Shown piece by piece: positions 34,266-41,679 of a stretch of 55,137 nt of DNA. The translations under genes and the position numbers were made by a program. The stretch covers positions 1 through 55,137 of the forward strand of contig JAJDUC010000005.1 in NCBI GenBank assembly GCA_022826865.1, given 5' to 3'. The DNA is from Anaerolineae bacterium. GTDB lineage: Bacteria; Chloroflexota; Anaerolineae; Aggregatilineales; Phototrophicaceae. Position 1 is the stretch's first letter; every line of letters begins with the position of its first letter. Below the pieces are notes generated by a model. The model was not told where the DNA came from, searched no databases, and saw only the letters and a list, made by a program, of their open reading frames with translations.

Positions 34266-35279
34266 ATGGCCATCTCGCCGGATGTGATTGAGCGCCCTGA
34301 ACTTGAGCTTTCCGTCGTCATCCCCATTTACAACGAAGAAGGCAATATCGAACGGCTGCAGCGGGAATTGAGCGGAGCGCTGGAAGAAATCGGGCGCGAC
34401 TATGAGATTGTCGCCGTCAATGACGGCAGCCAGGACCGCAGCTTTGAAATGCTCAACGAGGCGCAAGCGCGCGACAGCCGCTGGCATGTCATTCATTTTC
34501 GCCGAAATTTCGGCCAAACCGCGGCGATGGCGGCCGGCTTTGATGCGGCGCGGGGCGAGATCGTTATCACGATAGACGCCGACCTGCAGAACGATCCGCA
34601 GGATATAAAGCGCATCCTCGCTAAATTCGACGAGGGCTACGATATCGTCAGCGGCTGGCGCCAGGACCGTAAGGAGCCGCTCTTCTTTCGGCGCATCCCG
34701 TCACTAATTGCCAACCGCGTCATCTCGCGCAGCACCGGCATCCGTTTGCACGATTATGGCTGCACCTTGAAGGCATACCATTTTGATGTCGCGAAAGGCG
34801 TGCGTCTCTACGGCGAGCTGCATCGCTTTATCCCGGCGCTCGCCAGCCAGATGGGCGTGCGTGTGGCCGAAGTCCCGGTCAAAGATCGGGCGCGGCGCTG
34901 GGGCAGCAGCAAATACGGCATCAGCCGCACATTCAAAGTGATTCTCGATCTCATTGTGGTTGTCTTCATGCTGAGTTACTTCAATCGGCCGCTCTATGTT
35001 TTTGGGGCGGCCGGATTTCTGGTGGGCGGCATCGGCACGCTGCTCGGCGCCTATTTGACCGTGTTCAAGTTGCTTACCGAAAACAAAATCGGTGACAGAC
35101 CACTGCTGCAGTTGGCCGCTTTACTCATGGTCCTCGGCGTTCAGTTCATCAGCACCGGCATCGTCGCCGATATGATCATGAGGACCTATCACGAATCGCA
35201 GCGCAAACCCATCTATTTCATACGCGAGCGACGCCGGAGCAGGGGCGCGGCGAAGACGCTTGAGGTCGATCGCGCCTAG
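34266..35279 (+). CDS. GT2 glycosyltransferase, polyprenyl-phosphate sugar synthase type (DPM1/GtrB-like)
   Basis: 337 aa. The GT-A domain starts ELSVVIPIYNEEGNIERL and carries DDS-like NDGSQDRS and the metal-binding TIDADLQNDPQDI (DxD variant DAD). Two C-terminal transmembrane helices (about 235-255 and 268-295) are followed by a basic tail. This is the dolichol/undecaprenyl-phosphate glucose or mannose synthase layout, making lipid-linked sugar donors at the inner membrane face. GGAG lies 8 nt upstream of ATG 34266. The gene is divergent from the PBP gene and ends overlapping the stop of the next minus-strand gene by 4 bp. Confidence 0.92.
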   Translation: MAISPDVIERPELELSVVIPIYNEEGNIERLQRELSGALEEIGRDYEIVAVNDGSQDRSFEMLNEAQARDSRWHVIHFRRNFGQTAAMAAGFDAARGEIVITIDADLQNDPQDIKRILAKFDEGYDIVSGWRQDRKEPLFFRRIPSLIANRVISRSTGIRLHDYGCTLKAYHFDVAKGVRLYGELHRFIPALASQMGVRVAEVPVKDRARRWGSSKYGISRTFKVILDLIVVVFMLSYFNRPLYVFGAAGFLVGGIGTLLGAYLTVFKLLTENKIGDRPLLQLAALLMVLGVQFISTGIVADMIMRTYHESQRKPIYFIRERRRSRGAAKTLEVDRA

Positions 35280-36007
35280 GGCAGCGGCGCTTCAAAGTCG
35301 CGCGGCGCGTCGTAGTCTCCGAATTCGATATGCCAGATGCTGGTTTCCGCGTCCGGATCGTCGGCGTTTAGCAGCATGTCTACATCGATGCGCTCCAGCC
35401 TTCCGGTTTCCGCGTCGATAAACGCCTCAACCTGAACGTCTGCCTCGGGTTCGATGAAGCCAAAGAGCAGGCCGGAAACCACCTCGCCGGCCGCCATCGC
35501 CCGAATAAGCCGGTTATTCATCCCGTCAAGAGTCGCGCCTTCATCAATGATCTGCGGATCTTGCAAGCTGGCCAGGGCGTATTCGATGCCATCGTCGGGC
35601 GCCAGCAGGCGATTGACGTCAAAACCGGCAAAGGCGGGCATCTGTAGCCAGGGCGCGCCGCGGGGAAAGCTGAGCCACTGACGGTCATCAAGGGAATAGA
35701 TGTCCAGCGACAAGGGCAAGATCATGCGCAGCGACGCCGCAATATACAGTTCGTCCGGGCTAATGAATTGGGCATCAGCCTGGATTAAGGCGGCCGGAAG
35801 CATGTTGACGCCATCAAAGCTGAGGGCCAGGGGATATGGCTGGCCCGACTGCGTAATCAAGATCTTGAAACTCGCGGCCGCCCGCAGTTGGGCGACAGCT
35901 TCCTGCAGCAGCGCTTGCGCTAGTGGGCTCCCCTCTTGCGCCAGAGACGTCGCAGCCCAGCCGGGCTGGCTGAAGCAAAACAGGATAAGAACAACCCAAT
36001 TGCGCAT
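35276..36007 (-). CDS. Secreted protein resembling LppX/LprAFG lipoproteins
   Basis: 243 aa from ATG 36007 (MRNWVVLILFCF), which has GGAGG 9 nt upstream. A signal peptide ends near GWAATSLAQ; no lipobox Cys follows, so it should be released or anchored otherwise. The beta-rich body (LDIYSLDDRQWLSFPRGAPW, FIDAETGRLERIDVDMLL) has the pattern of LppX/LprF-type lipid-carrier domains and of OmpA-like LolA folds. This is a fold-level guess. Downstream of the polyprenyl synthase gene by 35 bp, likely co-transcribed. Confidence 0.6.
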   Translation of the reverse strand: MRNWVVLILFCFSQPGWAATSLAQEGSPLAQALLQEAVAQLRAAASFKILITQSGQPYPLALSFDGVNMLPAALIQADAQFISPDELYIAASLRMILPLSLDIYSLDDRQWLSFPRGAPWLQMPAFAGFDVNRLLAPDDGIEYALASLQDPQIIDEGATLDGMNNRLIRAMAAGEVVSGLLFGFIEPEADVQVEAFIDAETGRLERIDVDMLLNADDPDAETSIWHIEFGDYDAPRDFEAPLP

Positions 36008-36042
36008 GGCGACCATCCTCCCCAGGTCCGTTCCGAATGCCA

Positions 36043-37146
36043 TCAAAACTCGCGCTCGACCAGATACTGCGCCCATTGCGCAAGCAACCCGCGGTTCTTG
36101 CTTTCGGGGAGGGCGTCCAGATGCGTCAGCGCTGTTGCCACGTAGCGGCGCGATATGTCTTGGGCGTATCGGATGACACCCAGGTCCCGCAGCAAGTCCG
36201 CCACGGCGTCAACATCCCTTGGGCCGGCATTTGCGTTTCCCAGCGCGCCCAGGATTTGCTGTCGACCCCGCTCGTCGGCAAGTTCCAGCGCCTTCAAGGT
36301 GAGCAATGTGGTTTTGCCTTCGCGTATGTCGGAACCGACGGGTTTGCCCAGCTGCCGGGCATCGCCGACGATTCCCAGGATATCGTCCTGAATCTGAAAG
36401 GCGGTGCCACAGTGGCTACAGAATTGGGCCAGCGCGAGCGCTTCCGGCCGGTCGGCGCGGGCATCATCCAAGGCGATGGCGGCGCCGGCGCGCCCGGCAA
36501 ATTCGTAGAGCGCGCCTGTCTTCTTCCAGAGCATGTCAATTATCAACTCCTCGCTGAGTTGACGCGCGGCGCCCGCGTACTGCACATCGAGGGTTTCACC
36601 CTCCACCAGCAATGGCGTGACGCGGCTCGCCAATTCTTGGCCCAATTTCAGCACGAGTCGCGCCGAGACGCCAAATTCAAGATGCGCTTCAAATAGCAGG
36701 GACCAGGACCAGGATTGCTGGGCATCGCCGGCCAGGATTGCAATCGTCCGGCCATAATGCGTGGCATCATGTTCGCGCCAGCCGAATTCGTCGACCGCGC
36801 GGCGAGCGAATTCACGGTGGACGGTCGGTCGACTGCGCCTTCTGTCATCGCGGTCGATGACATCATCGTGGACCAGCGTCCAGGTGTGATAGATTTCGAT
36901 GGCGGCCGCCAAGGGCAGGGCGCGCGCTTCGTCGCCGCCCAGAGCGCCGCAAGCGAGCATCGCCACCGCCGGTCGCAAGGATTTCCCGCCGCCCTCAATA
37001 TAACTGAAGACGGCGTCGCGGATGTGGGCTGGGCGATAACGCTTCCTAAAGCGCTCGCTCATGAGGTAATCCAGCAGCATCCGCTTGCGGCGTTCCACCG
37101 CAGCAAGCAGTTCGGCGAAACTGTCTTCTGCGCCCGGGTTCGACAT
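36043..37146 (-). CDS. Polyprenyl synthetase (trans-isoprenyl diphosphate synthase)
   Basis: 367 aa from ATG 37146, with AGAAGG just upstream; a TTG at 37158 is also in frame. The first aspartate-rich motif is LVHDDVIDRDDRRRSRPTVH and the second is FQIQDDILGIVGD, binding Mg-diphosphate. It condenses IPP units onto allylic diphosphates for quinone, carotenoid or lipid-carrier chains. The residues before the first motif are TWTLVH; small/medium chain-length choice cannot be read with confidence. An extended -10 TGATACAAT lies 35 nt upstream. Confidence 0.93.
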   Translation of the reverse strand: MSNPGAEDSFAELLAAVERRKRMLLDYLMSERFRKRYRPAHIRDAVFSYIEGGGKSLRPAVAMLACGALGGDEARALPLAAAIEIYHTWTLVHDDVIDRDDRRRSRPTVHREFARRAVDEFGWREHDATHYGRTIAILAGDAQQSWSWSLLFEAHLEFGVSARLVLKLGQELASRVTPLLVEGETLDVQYAGAARQLSEELIIDMLWKKTGALYEFAGRAGAAIALDDARADRPEALALAQFCSHCGTAFQIQDDILGIVGDARQLGKPVGSDIREGKTTLLTLKALELADERGRQQILGALGNANAGPRDVDAVADLLRDLGVIRYAQDISRRYVATALTHLDALPESKNRGLLAQWAQYLVEREF

Positions 37147-37180
37147 TTGCCTTCTCAATCCGACAGATTGTTACCTGTCC

Positions 37181-37189
37181 ATTGTATCA
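37181..37189 (-). promoter_or_regulatory. Extended -10 promoter TGATACAAT of the polyprenyl synthetase gene
   Basis: Minus strand TG-A-TACAAT ends 34 nt before ATG 37146, with AGAAGG in between. It fits the extended -10 class seen repeatedly in this window. Confidence 0.5.
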
Positions 37190-37216
37190 TCTCGCGGGGG
37201 CGGTTCGCGCCGGTCA

Positions 37217-37429
37217 GCCGCGCGGGTAGCGTATCGGAGTCGGTTGAATTTCTTCAAATACCGACGCTTAGGTAGGGGCGACTGACGGGCTGTGTCGGCG
37301 GTCAGTGTCTACGCGACCCACGCGCCCCGGCGAGTCGCCCATTTTCGATCCTGTTCGTAGCGATCGGGCGATCCACCGGATCCCCCTACCAGACTATTTC
37401 AATCGAAATGGATACACAACCGACGCTCG
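37217..37429 (-). mobile_element. MITE-like element, family 1 copy B, inverted orientation, with decayed target duplication
   Basis: Element 37225-37421 (197 bp). It starts GGTAGCGTATC and ends with GATACACAACC. Flanking octamers are GCCGCGCG (37217-37224) and GACGCTCG (37422-37429), six of eight identical. Reading on the minus strand, hairpin A (37366-37389) has tip ATCC/GGAT and has lost one base of the GGGGCG arm. Hairpin B (37272-37340) has stem GGGCGACT/AGTCGCCC with a 49-nt loop, 22 bp longer than in copy A. The element ends two bases from the stop codon of the neighbouring gene, so it landed right behind it. Confidence 0.8.
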
Positions 37430-37430
37430 C

Positions 37431-38180
37431 TTATGCGGGAGGCCAGATTTCCAGGTCGCGCAGATGAAGGGACTGAGGATGCTGAATCGCTAACAGGCCG
37501 TGCCCGAACTTGCCTTGGGGCGTCACGATGGCGAACTGGTTGTCGATCCAGGCGATGAAACCCAAAGGGTCGCCCGCGCTGACTGGCGCCCGCAGCACCT
37601 CATCGCCATCGACGGCGAAGATGGCGCTGTCAGCGCGCCAGTCAATCGAATAGCGATGGTAGTCGTCCAGCAGCGCGGTGTCGAGCAGCCTTTCACTGAC
37701 ACCCAGAGCGCGCTGCCCCAGCGGCCAGAACGCCCGGTACAGCGCCCGGCTGCGCATGAGGAGCAGGCCGATCGGCGCGAAGGGCAGGAAGCCATAGAAG
37801 CGCCATTGCCGGGCGTCGAAGGTTGCCGCTTTCCAGCCGCAGCCGGGCACGCCCTGGGCCAGGGCCAAGTCATTAGCGGGACCGGCATAGAAGAACCAGA
37901 GCGCCTGTGGGATGCGGAAACCGCGTTGGCCCGGGACAAAGGCATGATTCCAAAAGCCGAATCCGGCCGTGCCTTGGGGCCTGCCCTGAAACCGGGCGCG
38001 CAGGCTCAAGCGCAGGGGCGGCCGATTCTGCATTTCGGCTCGCGCCGCATAATCGCTGATTTGCGCGTCATGATAGCTATCGGCAGGCGCGGACGGCAGC
38101 TCCAGGCAGATCTCAGCATCGCGCCGGTGGATCCGGCCGCGCCCCAAGACGGTTTCATGCCAGGAATCAGCCGGATGCAA
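37431..38180 (-). CDS. Concanavalin A-like (GH16-like fold) protein of unknown function
   Basis: 249 aa from a TTG start, chosen because GAGGTGA (overlapping the stop of the upstream gene) lies 6-8 nt before it. The C-terminal half contains DDYHRYSIDWRADSAIFAVDGDEVLRAP, the pattern (HxYxIDW...VDG) of GH16 and related lectin-like jelly rolls. The GH16 catalytic ExDxxE is absent; the equivalent region reads AGFGFWNHAF. It is therefore probably not a glucanase. It lies 6 bp after the SH3 lipoprotein gene, in one operon. Confidence 0.6.
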   Translation of the reverse strand: MHPADSWHETVLGRGRIHRRDAEICLELPSAPADSYHDAQISDYAARAEMQNRPPLRLSLRARFQGRPQGTAGFGFWNHAFVPGQRGFRIPQALWFFYAGPANDLALAQGVPGCGWKAATFDARQWRFYGFLPFAPIGLLLMRSRALYRAFWPLGQRALGVSERLLDTALLDDYHRYSIDWRADSAIFAVDGDEVLRAPVSAGDPLGFIAWIDNQFAIVTPQGKFGHGLLAIQHPQSLHLRDLEIWPPA

Positions 38181-38186
38181 GGCGCG

Positions 38187-39302
38187 TCACCTCACGCTGA
38201 AATTGCAGCTCTCTTCCTCAAATTCGGTGTCGGTACCGGGACCGTAAGAGCTGTAGCCATCACTGATGGCGTTCCGCCAGGTGACGCGGTAAGTGACGTT
38301 GTATTCGCCCGCTGACAGCGGACCGTATGGCACATACCAGTAGACGACGTGCTGCGCGCCGCTGCGCGTCGGGTTAAGACGGTACTGATCGACTTGACTT
38401 ATCTGTTCGTCATTAATACGCAACTCGTGCGTCGCGTTGGACATGTGCTGCCGCAAGTGGTTTTCGGTTGCGGCGAACCAAGCCCAGAAGATTTTGACTG
38501 TGGAACCGCTCGCGAGGTTCCGCGGCGCGCTGATGCCAAACGCCGGGTCATTGCAGAAGGCGAATACATTCACGCCAGTTTGCGGCGTTGACGCCGGCGC
38601 AGTAGATGCGGCGCGCGTCGCCGTCGGCGAAGCGACGGCGGCGGTGGCAGCCAGGTCTGTCGCGACCAATTCAGTTGCGGTGGCGTTCATGGCGCCCACA
38701 TCGGCGATCGGCACATCAAAAACAACGATCGCTTCCTCGCCATCGGCATCGCCCGGCTGAAAGACAATTCTGGTCTCTTCGCTGACCGTCAACCGTTCGT
38801 CGCCGTCGCTCGCTGGCGGCGGCGTTACGTCGGCATCAATGCGCAGCAGCGTGGCGCTGACCCAGCCGATGTCGCCTTCGTCGAGCCGCACCTGATACCA
38901 ACTGGAGTCGTCGTTGCGCCCCAGGACCTGAACGCTGTCGCCGGGCGAAAGCGCGCCAATGGCGGCAAAACGGATGCCGGGTCCGTCGCGCACGTTGATG
39001 CGTTCCCGGGCGCGGACAACACCCATCAGAGTCGGCGTCGGCGTTAAGCTAGGCCGGGCAGTATCGGTGGCGGTCGGCAACGGCGTGCTCGTCAACGTAT
39101 AGGTGGCGGTGGGCGTAGGACTGTCCGTCGGGGGCGCGGTCGGCGGCGGCGGGTCTGTGGGCGTCAGCGTTGGCGGCGGCGTGTCGCTGGGACTAGGCGT
39201 AGCGCTTGGACCGGTCAAGGCATCCAGGCTGCAGGCGGTCAAGAAAAAGATCAGCATCCAGGCGATGCTCGCGATTCGCAATTTGCCGGGCCTGCGCTGC
39301 AT
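38187..39302 (-). CDS. SH3b-domain lipoprotein with Thr/Pro linker
   Basis: 371 aa from ATG 39302, with AGAAGG upstream; a GTG at 39320 is also possible. The signal peptide ends in the lipobox LTAC (Cys24). Residues about 30-95 are a Thr/Pro/Ser-rich spacer, and about 98-160 form an SH3b domain (RERINVRDGPGIRFAAIGAL, WYQVRLDEGDIGWVSATLL). The C-terminal part (about 245-371) includes an Ig-like segment (SGSTVKIFWAWFAATENHL, GEYNVTYRVTW). SH3b domains often bind peptidoglycan peptides, so a surface role is likely. Function unknown. Confidence 0.82.
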   Translation of the reverse strand: MQRRPGKLRIASIAWMLIFFLTACSLDALTGPSATPSPSDTPPPTLTPTDPPPPTAPPTDSPTPTATYTLTSTPLPTATDTARPSLTPTPTLMGVVRARERINVRDGPGIRFAAIGALSPGDSVQVLGRNDDSSWYQVRLDEGDIGWVSATLLRIDADVTPPPASDGDERLTVSEETRIVFQPGDADGEEAIVVFDVPIADVGAMNATATELVATDLAATAAVASPTATRAASTAPASTPQTGVNVFAFCNDPAFGISAPRNLASGSTVKIFWAWFAATENHLRQHMSNATHELRINDEQISQVDQYRLNPTRSGAQHVVYWYVPYGPLSAGEYNVTYRVTWRNAISDGYSSYGPGTDTEFEEESCNFSVR

Positions 39303-39460
39303 GGAAGCCTTCTTCACCACTTGCGGCAGTGATTGGAATCGCGGACCGCCTCCCCCGCTGGCGCTTCGCCGTCAGGGCATTAGACGGCCCGGTTCGGTTC
39401 CGTCATCCATTATAGGATAAGTCCAGGAATCGGGCGCAGAATCGAGCGCCGATGCTAGGC

Positions 39461-39630
39461 TTAGGCGAGGTAGTGTATCCATTTAGGTTGAAATAGTCTG
39501 GTAGGGGCGATCCGGTGGATCGCCCGATGGGTACGAACAGGATCGAAATTGGGCGACTCACCGAGTCGCCCCTACCAAATCGTCGGTATTTGAAGAAATT
39601 CAACCGACTTCGATACAGTGCCTTCGGCGA
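39461..39630 (+). mobile_element. MITE-like element, family 1 copy C, next to the tRNA promoter
   Basis: Element 39469-39622 (154 bp) with ends GGTAGTGTATC and GATACAGTGCC. The flanking octamers TTAGGCGA (39461-39468) and TTCGGCGA (39623-39630) match at seven of eight positions. Hairpin A is 39501-39525 (tip ATCC/GGAT) and hairpin B 39551-39576 (tip ACTC/GAGT, loop 3 nt), the shortest loop of the three complete copies. The right-hand octamer is 8 bp upstream of the -35 box of the tRNA-Arg promoter. Confidence 0.85.
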
Positions 39631-39637
39631 TTCGCTC

Positions 39638-39666
39638 TTGACTTTGGGCGGCGGAAAGACTATGCT
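39638..39666 (+). promoter_or_regulatory. Promoter of the tRNA-Arg gene
   Basis: TTGACT (39638-39643), a 17-nt spacer and TATGCT (39661-39666). Transcription would start about 39673, only a few bases before the tRNA 5' end at 39678. Confidence 0.75.
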
Positions 39667-39677
39667 AACCGCGAAAA

Positions 39678-39750
39678 GTGCCTGTAGCTCAGTGGATAGA
39701 GCACTGGTCTACGGAACCAGGTGTCGGGAGTTCGAATCTCTCCAGGCACG
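39678..39750 (+). tRNA. tRNA-Arg (anticodon ACG)
   Basis: 73 nt. The acceptor stem GTGCCTG pairs with CAGGCAC (39743-39749) and the discriminator base is G. The anticodon loop CTACGGA has anticodon ACG, whose A34 would be deaminated to inosine by TadA and then read CGU, CGC and CGA. D-arm GCTC/GAGC and T-arm GGGAG/CTCTC around TTCGAAT are intact. CCA is not encoded. Confidence 0.96.
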
Positions 39751-39756
39751 ATAATG

Positions 39757-39780
39757 AAACCAGCCAATCGGCTGGTTTTT
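39757..39780 (+). terminator. Rho-independent terminator of the tRNA gene
   Basis: ACCAGCC (39759-39765), loop AATC, GGCTGGT (39770-39776) and a run of five T (39776-39780). It lies 6 nt after the tRNA and before the convergent sulfatase gene. Confidence 0.88.
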
Positions 39781-39807
39781 GCTTTGGCCTCGCCAGCAAT
39801 TCGGCCT

Positions 39808-41280
39808 TCAGGAATTGTCCCTCTCCTGAAATTCCCGGAAGCGGGGGACTTCGCCCGGGACCGGCGAGTTGACGAAGGCGCCGCGCGACACGACCGCGTC
39901 GCGTCCGCCCAGTTCTTCAATCCGCCGCGCCTGATCGGCCTTGGCTTGTCCATCAACCGCTTCCGGATCGACGATTTTCCGCAATTTCGCTTCATAATGG
40001 GCGAGAAGACGCTGGCTGTCTTCATCCGGATGGATCGCCAGGTCCTTCAATTCCAGCGGGTCAGCAATGAGATCGAAGAGTTGCGGCGGCGCGTCCACAT
40101 GATAGATGTACTTGAAGCGCCGGTCGCGGAGCATGTAATAGGCATTGTTCGAGGCGATCGCATGGTACTCGGCAAAAATCGTCCGATCGCGTTCATCGGA
40201 GGCGGCAATGACCCAGAGCGATTCACCTGGCAGATCGGCGTCATCGCCGTGCGGCGGAGAACCGACCGCTTCCAAGACGCTGGGGTGGCAGTCAATCAGC
40301 GAGACCGGGGTGTCGACGACTTTGCCGACCGGCACATCGGGACCGGATAGAATCATGGGAATGGCCGAAGCTTCCTCGTACATCGTGAATTTCCCGAAGA
40401 CGCCGCGCGCCCCGAGCTGTTCGCCGTGGTCGGAAGTGTAGATGACGCGCGTGTGTTCCTGCAGATTGAGCGCTTCCAGCGCCGTAAGAACGCGGCCGAT
40501 CTGCTCGTCGAGGAAGCTGCAAATGCCGTAGTAAGCGGCGTGCAGGCGGCGGATGGTCGCCTCGTCATAAGGCTGGTCATGGCCGAAGAAACGCCGCATG
40601 TATTGAAAAGCCGGATGCTGCGCCCAATCTTCCTCCGCCCATTGCGGCGGCATCTCGATATCAGCATGGGGATAGAGCTTGTAAGTTTCCGGGGGCGACA
40701 AAAAGGGCGGATGCGGCGTTACGAATGAAAGAAACAGCACCCAGGGCCGCTCGTCGTCCGCATGCTCGCGCAGCCAGCGGATAGCGTTCTCGCGGTTGCG
40801 AATGTCGTATTGCTGATAAGTGGATTCGGCCGGTCCAGCTTCTTCGATGCCGCGACGCCAATTGCGGGTTATGGAACCATCGCGGATGCCGCTGGCCGGG
40901 TCGCCGATGCCCTCGACCACGTGCAGGGGCTCGATCTCGCGCGTGAAACCGTTGTCGTCTTGCGCGCTGCGGAAGTGCAGCTTGCCAATGGAATCGACGC
41001 GCTGGCCGCCATCTTTGAGCCGGTGCCCCCAGCTGGGCACACTGCCGTCGTAGGGCAGACCGTTGTCCCAGTTCCCGAGCTGATGCACATAGCGGCCGGT
41101 AGCCAAGGCGGCGCGCGCCGGCACACAGACTGCGCAGTTGGTGTATGCATTGCTGAAGCGCGTCCCGTCCGCGGCCAGCCGGTCCAGATTGGGTGTTTGC
41201 AGCAACGGATGACCGGCGCAGCCCATCGCCGCGGCCTGATGTTGATCGGAGAGGATGAAAAGCAAGTTGGCTGGTTTCAT
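39808..41280 (-). CDS. Cys-type sulfatase
   Basis: 490 aa. It hydrolyses sulfate esters, probably on a sugar. The N-terminal LLFILSDQH provides the metal Asp; the formylglycine signature is CVPAR with Cys52, followed by AALATGRY, so it depends on a formylglycine-generating enzyme (not in this window). Other active-site patterns are SIGKLHF, TPHPPFLSPP and YTSDHGEQLG (metal Asp/His). No signal peptide, so it is cytoplasmic unless exported in an unusual way. It lies by an Ldh_2 oxidoreductase and an alpha-L-fucosidase, which suggests sulfated sugar use. Confidence 0.92.
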   Translation of the reverse strand: MKPANLLFILSDQHQAAAMGCAGHPLLQTPNLDRLAADGTRFSNAYTNCAVCVPARAALATGRYVHQLGNWDNGLPYDGSVPSWGHRLKDGGQRVDSIGKLHFRSAQDDNGFTREIEPLHVVEGIGDPASGIRDGSITRNWRRGIEEAGPAESTYQQYDIRNRENAIRWLREHADDERPWVLFLSFVTPHPPFLSPPETYKLYPHADIEMPPQWAEEDWAQHPAFQYMRRFFGHDQPYDEATIRRLHAAYYGICSFLDEQIGRVLTALEALNLQEHTRVIYTSDHGEQLGARGVFGKFTMYEEASAIPMILSGPDVPVGKVVDTPVSLIDCHPSVLEAVGSPPHGDDADLPGESLWVIAASDERDRTIFAEYHAIASNNAYYMLRDRRFKYIYHVDAPPQLFDLIADPLELKDLAIHPDEDSQRLLAHYEAKLRKIVDPEAVDGQAKADQARRIEELGGRDAVVSRGAFVNSPVPGEVPRFREFQERDNS

Positions 41281-41378
41281 GCGGCGTCCTTGTAAACAGT
41301 TGTCGGGCGCAGTTTGGGATTTTATCTTAGCGGGAGGCGATGCGACAGGCGAGCTTTCCAGGGCAATCGCATCAATTT

Positions 41379-41529
41379 AAATTGCGCTGATAAATGACAA
41401 TTTCCCCTCAGTTTTCGAAATCTGTAGGGGCGTTTGACGGTCAGTGTCTACGCGACCCGCTGAAACGCCCACAAATTGTCGGCCATTTTCAACGGGCGTC
41501 TCACGAGACGCCCCTACATTTCCGCCAAA
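41379..41529 (+). mobile_element. Double-hairpin element, family 2, copy 2, with a 22-bp loop insertion
   Basis: Starts AAATTGCGCTGATAAATGAC, almost the same as positions 1-20, and has hairpins at 41424-41470 and 41494-41517 (tips TTT/AAA and TCT/AGA). Relative to the copy at 1-131 the first loop carries an extra 22 bp. Of these, 41438-41458 are identical to 37299-37319 in family 1 copy B. The right end is less well kept (CGCCAAAT instead of CGCAATTT). The rest of 41281-41679 is non-coding. TAAAAT at 41319-41324 (minus strand) may be the sulfatase -10 box. Confidence 0.65.
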
Positions 41530-41679
41530 TGAGAGAGAAGCGTCGCCATGTTCTCATCATTCAGTGCGGGCGCTGAGGCGGCGGGAGAGCGCCCGCGCGC
41601 AGATGAGGTCAGCGCTTGCTTGGCGCTTGGGCTACGGTTAAACTCTTCGCATTGTTAAGCCGTTTTGAGAGGCGATTGC

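Noticed and set aside
32320..34287. Long open frame on the plus strand opposite the PBP gene (about 655 codons)
   Set aside because: It is the antisense of a gene with clear GT51 and transpeptidase motifs. High G+C makes such shadows common. No family resemblance.
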